From assembly GCF_905115235.1 (NCBI RefSeq), contig NC_051851.1:52711240-52775239 (forward strand): a DNA stretch of 64,000 nt, written 5' to 3'. The notes beneath the pieces are model-generated. The model had not been told where the DNA came from and did not search any database. It saw only the letters and a program-made list of their open reading frames with translations. Both the position numbers and the translations under genes were made by a program. Source of the DNA: Hermetia illucens. Its lineage: Eukaryota; Arthropoda; Insecta; Diptera; Stratiomyidae. Below are positions 57,353-64,000 of the stretch, piece after piece (position 1 is the first letter of the stretch; each line of letters opens with the position of its first letter).

Positions 57353-57664
57353 ATGAAATCAGTATTAAAATTATTCGTTTTAATCGTTATAACTGGATAT
57401 TCTTATATGCAAAACAAAATTTTCTACAACGAACTTCTGGGAAGAGTGGCCAACCCACAAGAGTTTCCAGGATTGGTAGGATCCTTTCTAGTTCCTATTG
57501 ATTAGCCCATTAACCAGTTTTATCTGTTTTGTCAGGTGTCGGTTCAATATGCACAACTGAATAAGGGACACATATGTTGTGGCATTATCGTTTCAAATCA
57601 TTATGTGGTTAGTGCAGCTTCTTGCTATGGATACTTGCCAGACGATGTGATTAAAGATTGGCTT
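57353..57664 (+). CDS. Gene 4: S1A serine protease homologue, exons 1-2 only
   Basis: Two phase-0 exons, 57353-57475 and 57536-57664, with a 60-bp GT-AG intron; 84 aa in all. A signal peptide (MKSVLKLFVLIVITGYSYM) decides the start. LLGRVANPQEFPGLVSVQYA corresponds to the activation region, with VANP where IVGG is usual. HICCGIIVSNHYVVSAASC is the first disulphide loop with the triad His replaced by Ser. Exon 2 ends at KDWL before GTAAGT, at the same position as exon 2 of genes 1-3. The remaining exons are not found between 57665 and the window end. What follows is LINE-B and then an LTR element, so either the rest lies past 64000 behind a huge intron or the gene is broken. Non-catalytic homologue by inference. 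Confidence 0.75.
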
Positions 57665-57779
57665 GTAAGTTCTTCGATCAATTTGGCACAACAATTTATT
57701 CGTTTTTAAGGAATCTTGCCCCTAAATGTCATAGAAGTAGTTGAACCTATCTGTACAGTTCTGGAAGTGAGTCGGCTCG

Positions 57780-59650
57780 TCCGAACCGATGCGATGGGCA
57801 GTAGACCTGATCTGGATGTATTCAAGAGGCTCAGAAATCACTATCTAGGGTAGCATCGTGGTTTTGGTCGGCCTTTTGATCGTTTCCAATCGACTTTGAT
57901 ACTCAATCTAAGCAAGTTAGTTCTTGTCAGTGTGAATTGCGTGTCCAACACAATCGAAGACGGGGCAGGGTGTCATTCATTGGTTCTGAATAGTCGGACA
58001 ACACTCAGAACTATTGAGGGTGACTCTATAAATTTAAAATCTTTTATATAAGGTGGTTGTCAAAGCGCCAACCGCAAAGGACGCCTGTTACAAAGCGCCA
58101 CTTAATCCAAGTTCTGCCAATCTGTGAAGCAAATTTATAATGCAGGTAATCGTAGCATTGATCCGAGATACTTAAATCACTCAGTTCTTGGCAGATCGCC
58201 AGTACTCCCAACGACATTGCAAGTTCAGTCTGAAGCAGCTTAGCTATGACGCGCTGAGAAAACATCATCTATATGAAGTAGTGTACAGGTCTCAGAATGT
58301 TAGATGTCTTGTGTGGCAGTGTTTATAAGAAGAACAAAGAGGAGTTTTGAGAGGACACTTCTCTGATGAACATAAGGAGACACGGAGCGGTTTTAATATA
58401 CCTAACTATTGGACCGCAATGTATACTAGATGAATTTGTATGGCACATAGTTAAACGCCTTGTCTACATCCAGAAATGCAATTTAGAGTGGACGTTGCTT
58501 CTTACAGCGTTTCATCATACGTAACCTTACAGCCTGTATTGAGTCAGTAATTCCGCAGTTCTCGACAAACCTGGCTTAGTTCACAGTTATTTCAACATTA
58601 TTGCGAATACGGCTATCAAGAATGCGCTGAAAAATCTTCATGGTATGGGACACCAACCGAATCGGATGGCAATTTGAACGTTCTGTGGGACCACGTTTCC
58701 TTTCCCATATTGGAACAGTGCTTCTTCCCAGTCAGGTGGTTTTCTCTCTTCGTCCATAATGCGATTGAGCTTTCTAGAGCTCAGATGCACTGTTGCTACA
58801 TTCACCTGCTTTTCCCGATTTCGTTCGTTTGATTGTTATATCAGCAGCAGGATCGCTGGCAGGTGGAATTGCTCCAAATCTCGGCTTTGCTTGTGGAACT
58901 CTTGTATGTTCTGAATGCGCTAATATCGGCTTTTGATTAGTCGATTAAGATCTCTCCCGCCGTTCTAAGTGCTTTTCTTAAAGACCTTTGTTATTGGCGG
59001 TTTGGATAATGGCGGTAGCTTTCTTCGCTTTTCGGTTGGCATTCTTGTAGATTTGCCGAACATTGTATAGGCTGCTTTTTGGATGGTGTCTTTAGTTTGA
59101 TTCTACATTTCTTTGAATGTCTTAATGGTCACCAATAAAATAAGTTAAACCATTTCTCCCTTTTCCCACGAAATTACCACCATTTGATTCGGTTCGCCCC
59201 AGTGCATTCTTGACGCTTTTTGTCGGCAGTGAACGGTCGATGTTGTAATACGATGGTCTTATAAGGAACGGCTTTCCATATAGTGAAGGTGAGAGATTGG
59301 CTGTACCTTATGAGAATATATTCGACTTGTGTTTTACTGTTCTCACTATAAAATATGGGAACAAGGGACAATCGTTAAACAATCCATGCATTGATAGGAT
59401 GTGAGTGTCCAAATCCTCACTGCGTGCTATGAACTCTTTTCCAAATGACACCTGTTGTCACGTGCCTTTTTGCTCACACTGCATTAAGATTACCCGCAGG
59501 ACGATATAGTGGTCATCAGATACGTTGCAGAGCTTTGTGCTAGATAGTTGCCTGAAGGCATCCTTCTTTGTATCGGGTAGGTATTTCTACCCGCGGTGAG
59601 TATACGGTGAAGAGTTGAATCTTCATCAGCCGGTCATCAAATCGAACGAC
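57780..59650 (-). mobile_element. LINE-B (RTE-like), long decayed copy
   Basis: Minus-strand order from 59650: endonuclease start (RLMKIQLFTVYSPRVEIPTR), NSKTQVEYILIRYSQSLTFT with VLQHRPFTADKK (endonuclease end, 59340-59220), KIKWW-like block at 59180, fingers and palm opposite 58620-58480 (QAGF..NCG.TDSIQAVRL, FLDVDKAF), YADD region near 58260, ELSDLSISDQCYDYLHYKFA then TWIKWRFVTGVLCGWRF at 58190-58070, and the C-terminal GRPK-type block near 57880. Many breaks. It lies in the interval after gene 4 exon 2, on the opposite strand. Confidence 0.75.
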
Positions 59651-59776
59651 TTTTTTAATAGTGCTACAAAAGTAGAGAAATTTATAGCGATTTTTACCTC
59701 CTTCGCGTTCTATGTCACAGCTTTTAACACCTCCCTATCAAGTTTCTCAAGCATGGCAGTATTATATGTATATATA

Positions 59777-60183
59777 TGTGGCGCGGCAGGGTCTGCAGCA
59801 TTCGAAATTTATTTCGGATGTTGCGGATGCGGACGGGTAGATGGCGCTGAACTCAGAAACTCTCCACTCACTCGTTTTCAGAACGCACCAGGGGAGTGGA
59901 GAACCAGCGGTAAAAAAATGCCGTTGGTTGGGACAGTAAGGACCGCATGGAAATAAGTCGGTCTCTTCTGTATCCAACCGCGGCTCCGAACACTTCGGCT
60001 CGCTCGTGAATTAAGTTTCAAATATCTCTTTTGCTGTTTCTTAAAACTAAAAATATCGTTTGTAATTTTTCTCTCTTAGAGAGTTGAATGCAGTTTTAGT
60101 ACGACTACGCCACTACAATAGCAATTAACAAAGTGTTTAATCCATAAAGTAAAATTCAAAAATAAAATTGGATAAATACTTAA
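59777..60183 (+). repeat. 5' LTR of the CsRn1-type element
   Basis: Starts TGTGGCGCGGCAGGG and ends AAATACTTAA, just before the primer site. Ends agree with the solo LTR at 51752-52045. It is preceded by a short TATATATA run. Confidence 0.75.
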
Positions 60184-60184
60184 T

Positions 60185-60196
60185 TGGTGACCCCGA
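60185..60196 (+). promoter_or_regulatory. Primer binding site for tRNA-Trp
   Basis: TGGTGACCCCGA is complementary to the 3' end of eukaryotic tRNA-Trp (…TCGGGGTCACCA). Use of tRNA-Trp is known for the CsRn1 clade. Confidence 0.8.
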
Positions 60197-61373
60197 TATT
60201 AAAAAAGTGACAAATTATCCGCCATCGCCGCCATTGGTGAAGTTCTATTAACGACAAAATTCGACCGAGCAACACGGCAGAAATAGAACTTCCAAACACC
60301 GAGAAATCTATCAAAAACATCAGTAGACCGTACGGCAAGCGATTTTCACGCGTTCGCATCTACAGTTGAGTGTCGAGTGCCGTTGTAAACATCACGAAAA
60401 CGTGTCGCATCTCCACATCCCGAGTCGGAGCAGAGGCAAGAAAAAAACGCGAGAAAACTTTCTCTACACAGTGTACTGCGCGACCCACGACGGACCCTCA
60501 CCAGAAGTAGATTTTCACGCGACTTCCCGTACGCGCGCCCTCCTGCACAGCACCTTTCACGCACCGGACCAGCCATCATTGCCACGACCTTCCGACAATC
60601 TTTGCAGGAAATACTATCCGCGCTTCAAAAGTGTTCCCAATGTGTGTGGGCGGATTAATGACGTAAAAATAATAAATCCGGAAAATCAGAATTGGGCAGA
60701 GTCCAGCCCGCGAGCAGGTTCAGAGCAATTTGGCGCTGCAGCGTTCGGAAAGGATAAGTAGAACAACCGCCCGGTTTCCTCGCAGTCAGTGGCCGCGTCA
60801 TTGCCGTCGTCATTTTGGTGAGCACATTTTCCTTGAGAATTTAGGAGTAGTACATCGAGCAACCGTGAGCACGAACGGCAGAGCTTTCCCTACTCGATCT
60901 CATACAGGCGGAAAAAGCCCCCGTCCCCAGCACCGCCAACGCCGCAGCTACAGCCCGACGAATTTGAACCAGCGCCGCCGTCGAGGAGGACCCCAGCTCG
61001 GCTTGAAATTATTATATATATTATTATCTCATTATCTCATATTATCTCATCTCTGTAATCATTTTATATCCAAATTCAATTGTAGCATTAGTTGTGCACT
61101 ATTCGCACTAATTGTTCATTATATTAAAAAGTTAAAAAGAGATAATAAAATTAAAGCCGCTGCAAGAGACGGCGTTGAGGTGTTTAGCATCGCGAGTTCT
61201 CCGTTTTCTTGGTGTTTTTGGTCTGCGCTGGAGAGCGTCCGCTTCGGTCGTCGTTTTTCTCGGTTCGTGCGTGCATTTGTGGGTACGGCCTGCCGTGTCG
61301 GTGTAAATTTCACCGCGTTTCAGTATAAACTCACCGCGTCTGCATCACAATCTCGTACTTCTCGGTAGGAAAA

Positions 61374-62171
61374 ATGTCGTTTGACAATAAAGACGCGGCA
61401 GGCCCATCGGACCCACAAGTGACCGCCCTCGCCGTACGCGTTCCTCCGTTTTGGCGGCGGAACCCCGAGCTGTGGTTCGTGCATTTGGAAGCACAGTTCC
61501 AAATGTCCGGCATCACATCGGACGCGACCCGTTTCAACTACGCGGTGGTCGGCCTGGACGAAGAGTCCATACTTCTGGTGTCCGACGTAGTGAAGTCGGC
61601 ATCGTACTCGCAGCTCAAGAGCGAGTTGATCAGGCGCCTGTCGGCAAGCGAGTCGGCAAAATTAGACCACTTGTTGGCGGGTTTAACGTTGGGGGATCGA
61701 ACTCCCAGCCAATTGCTTCGTGAAATGAGGCAATTGGGTGGGAGCAAGATCGGCGACGATCTGATCAAGTCGCTCTGGCTGCGTCGGCTCCCGGAGGGCA
61801 CCCAGGCGATCCTAGCCTGCGTCTCCGGTTCCTTGGAGGAACTAGCAGCAACGGCCGATCAGGTACAGGAGGTGTACGTTCGCCCAACCATAGCGGCCGT
61901 TCAACCACCGTCGGATGAGGTCAGCGACTTACGGCGCGAGATCGCGGCCTTAACTGCCAGCGTGGCCGAGATGCGGGCGACGTTGGACGCTCAGCGTTCG
62001 AGTGCCAGGTCGCGAGCTCGCTCACGGTCTGCCACACGAAAAGGGCGTTCGGGTAGCAGGTCGTCAAGACAGCCTGCGGACCAGGGTATTTGCTGGTATC
62101 ATCGTAAGTTCGGAGATAAAGCGACAAGATGTAGGCTACCTTGCAAATTCGCGCCTACCGCAAAAAACTAG
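61374..62171 (+). CDS. gag: gag of the CsRn1-type element
   Basis: 265 aa. The capsid part holds [20 protein letters not shown] and the following [13 protein letters not shown], the hallmark capsid start of CsRn1/Kabuki elements. Residues about 215-240 are rich in Arg and Ser. The C-terminal finger [19 protein letters not shown] has the CHCC spacing special to this clade instead of the usual CCHC. The frame ends beside an A AAA AAC run at 62162-62168, the classical -1 slippery sequence, which fits the frameshift expression of pol known in this family. Confidence 0.9.
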   Translation: MSFDNKDAAGPSDPQVTALAVRVPPFWRRNPELWFVHLEAQFQMSGITSDATRFNYAVVGLDEESILLVSDVVKSASYSQLKSELIRRLSASESAKLDHLLAGLTLGDRTPSQLLREMRQLGGSKIGDDLIKSLWLRRLPEGTQAILACVSGSLEELAATADQVQEVYVRPTIAAVQPPSDEVSDLRREIAALTASVAEMRATLDAQRSSARSRARSRSATRKGRSGSRSSRQPADQGICWYHRKFGDKATRCRLPCKFAPTAKN

Positions 62172-64000
62172 GTCCGCGGGGGGTCTTAGCGACGGCCACC
62201 CAGAGCGCAGCGCCACGTCGCCTAACTATTTTCGACCCCCTCAGCAGGCGCAACTACCTCGTCGACACGGGTGCGGAGGTTTCGGTTCTTCCCGTACCCC
62301 AGCATCATCGACTATTTCCTCAACCCCTCAAACTGGCGGCAGCAAATTCCTCCCGCATCAATACATACGGGTACAGGCAAGTGGACGTGAGTCTTGGCTT
62401 GCGTAGGACGTTTCCGTGGCGTTTCATCCTGGCGGATGTCAGCTTCCCCATATTAGGCGCAGACTTCTTGTGTCACTATGGGTTGCTGGTGGACTTGCAA
62501 AATAAGTCCCTTATAGACCCCACAACCAAACTAAATTCGTCGGGCCAAATGGTATCTCACGCTGACAATAACCTTTCCGTTCTTTTGGAAGACATCTCCG
62601 ACTCTCGTGTTCGGACACTCCTCCAGAAGTTCAGCCAGATAACTACCGAGTGTAGTCTCTCGAAACCAGTAATGCACAATGTGCAGCACCACATAAATAC
62701 TACTGGTTCCCCGATTTTCTCAAAGGTGCGTCCTCTACCACCCCAGAAACTGGCTATCGCGCGGAAAGAATTTGAACAACTTGTTCAACAGGGTATCTGC
62801 AGGCCCTCAAACAGCTGTTGGTCTTCCCCTTTACATATGGTCCCTAAGCCAAATGGCGAATGGCGTCCCTGTGGGGATTACAGAAGGCTAAACGCACAGA
62901 CTGTTCCTGACCGATATCCGATTCCACTCATCCACGACTTTGCGCATCACCTCGCGAATTGCCACATCTTTTCGACCTTGGACTTAGCCAAGGCATACCA
63001 CCAAATCCCAGTAGCTCCTGAAGACATTCCAAAGACGGCAATATGCACACCCTTTGGACTCTTCGAGTTCACCCGAATGACTTTCGGATTGTGCAATGCG
63101 GCGCAAACCTTTCAAAGGTTCATTCACTCAGTCCTGCGAAACCTCGATTTCTGTTTCGTCTATTTGGATGATGTTTTGGTCGCTTCTTCTACTGAGTCTG
63201 AGCACTTAGCCCATCTCGAGTGCATTTTTCAACGTCTCCTTGAGGCCGGTTTAGTCTTAAACGTTGAGAAATGCAAATTCCTTCAAAAACAGGTGAGATT
63301 CCTCGGCCACTCCATTTCCTCTGAAGGAATACAGCCCGACCCAGACAAGATGCAAGCAATCACAAGCTTCCCGCGTCCAAAAACAGTGAGGGAGTTGAGG
63401 AGGTTCTTGGGCATGCTAAACTTTTACCGTCGTTTCCTGCCCAAGGCCGCCCATCACCAGTCCGTTTTGAACGCGTACTTGTCTGGCCCCAAAACAAAAG
63501 ACACACGAGAGATTGTGTGGTCTGAAGAGGCTGTCTGCGCGTTCAATAAATCCAGACAGCAACTGGCTGATGCTACACTTTTGGCATTTCCTCATCAAGA
63601 TGCACCCCTAGCCGTTTTTGTTGATGCCTCTGACATCGCAGTAGGTGCTGCCCTTCACCAAAAGGTGGACCAAGTTTGGCAGCAGTTGAATCCCGCTCAA
63701 CGGAACTACAGCACCTACGATCGCGAACTGCTCGCCGCATACCTGTCCATCAAATACTTCCGTTTCTCCCTAGAAGGCAGGCCGTTCACAGTGTTCACGG
63801 ACCATAAGCCTCTCACGTTCGCTTTGAAACAGAAGCCCGACAAAGCGTCCCCTCGTCAGCTTCGACACCTGAGCTTCATAAGCCAGTTCACGTCGGACAT
63901 CCAGCACGTGTCCGGGAAGGACAACATTGTTGCTGACGCTTTGTCTCGTGTCTCCGAAGTTAACATCCCCGCCTCACTCGATTTCTCGGCTATTGCCAAG
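62162..64000 (+). CDS. pol: pol of the CsRn1-type element (protease, RT, RNase H), cut by window edge
   Basis: Open in the -1 frame relative to gag to the last base. Aspartic protease motif [13 protein letters not shown] near 62250; reverse transcriptase with [27 protein letters not shown] and [11 protein letters not shown] (YLDD) at about 63160; [12 protein letters not shown] connection; RNase H with [15 protein letters not shown] at 63610, YDRELLAAY and FTDHKPL; then a run ending [11 protein letters not shown]. Integrase is expected beyond the window. Confidence 0.9.

Larger units (their letters stand above)
59777..64000 (+). mobile_element. CsRn1-clade Gypsy LTR element, 5' LTR to pol, looks whole so far
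   Basis: Order seen: 5' LTR (59777-60183), a primer site matching tRNA-Trp, a long 1.2-kb leader, gag (61374-62171) and pol in the -1 frame running to the window edge. The clade is fixed by the tRNA-Trp primer site and by the unusual CHCC gag finger (C-x2-H-x9-C-x3-C) known for CsRn1/Kabuki elements. No break is seen in gag or in the visible pol, and integrase plus the 3' LTR must lie beyond 64000. Young or recently active, by inference from the open frames. Confidence 0.9.

Noticed and set aside
60730-61368. 212-codon frame upstream of gag as a gene
   Set aside because: It lies within the LTR element leader, shows no family signature, starts without a good ATG context and has low-complexity AT-rich stretches.

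Overview
The window looks like animal nuclear DNA, most likely from a fly (Diptera). The sequence shows spliced genes with 53-66 bp introns, TATA-poor AT-rich spacers, many APE-type non-LTR retrotransposons, a tRNA-derived SINE, a CsRn1-type Gypsy LTR element and a BEL/Pao fossil. The order Diptera is inferred from gene architecture and element mix; I cannot name the species.

Host genes. Only one gene family is convincing: four chymotrypsin-fold (S1A) paralogues between 30.3 and 57.7 kb. Gene 1 (30293-34269, -) is a 397-aa serine protease homologue with a Thr-rich N-terminal extension and a hydrophobic C-terminal tail; its triad reads His/Asn/Asp. Gene 2 (37609-42091, -) is a 252-aa protease with His, Asp and Ser all present. 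Gene 3 (46073-50403, +) is a 243-aa homologue with all three triad residues replaced. Gene 4 (57353-57664, +) shows only its first two exons, with His replaced by Ser; later exons are not seen before the window ends. The recognised exons share phase-0 intron positions, so the genes are tandem-type paralogues. In genes 1-3 one intron is swollen to 2.4-3.4 kb and holds transposon debris; in gene 4 the corresponding interval holds a LINE and an LTR element. I infer secreted, rapidly evolving, mostly non-catalytic proteins.

Layout. 1-30 kb is a transposon graveyard: LINE-A (RTE-like, 3' end made of GAT repeats), LINE-B (a second RTE-like family), LINE-C (R1/Loa-like with an RNase-H-side C-terminal domain), an R4/Dong-like element, Jockey-like remnants, a tRNA-derived SINE at 24.0 kb, and repeat family M, whose ends carry GACA arrays and an AAAACCTTATTAAAA-type terminus. 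30-36 kb: gene 1, a 256-bp MITE, SINE and LINE tails, a 140-bp hairpin. 36-42 kb: a GC-richer noncoding block and gene 2. 42-46 kb: LINE-A, LINE-B and LINE-G pieces. 46-50.4 kb: gene 3. 51-53 kb: a broken BEL/Pao element holding a solo LTR. 52.9-56.8 kb: a near full-length LINE-A with a LINE-C inserted in it. 57.3-59.7 kb: gene 4 start and LINE-B. 59.8-64 kb: 5' LTR, leader, gag and most of pol of a CsRn1-clade Gypsy element that looks whole as far as it can be seen and runs off the window.

The sequence gives no sign of prokaryotic genes, CRISPR arrays or rRNA. LINE letter names are local labels for this window only.
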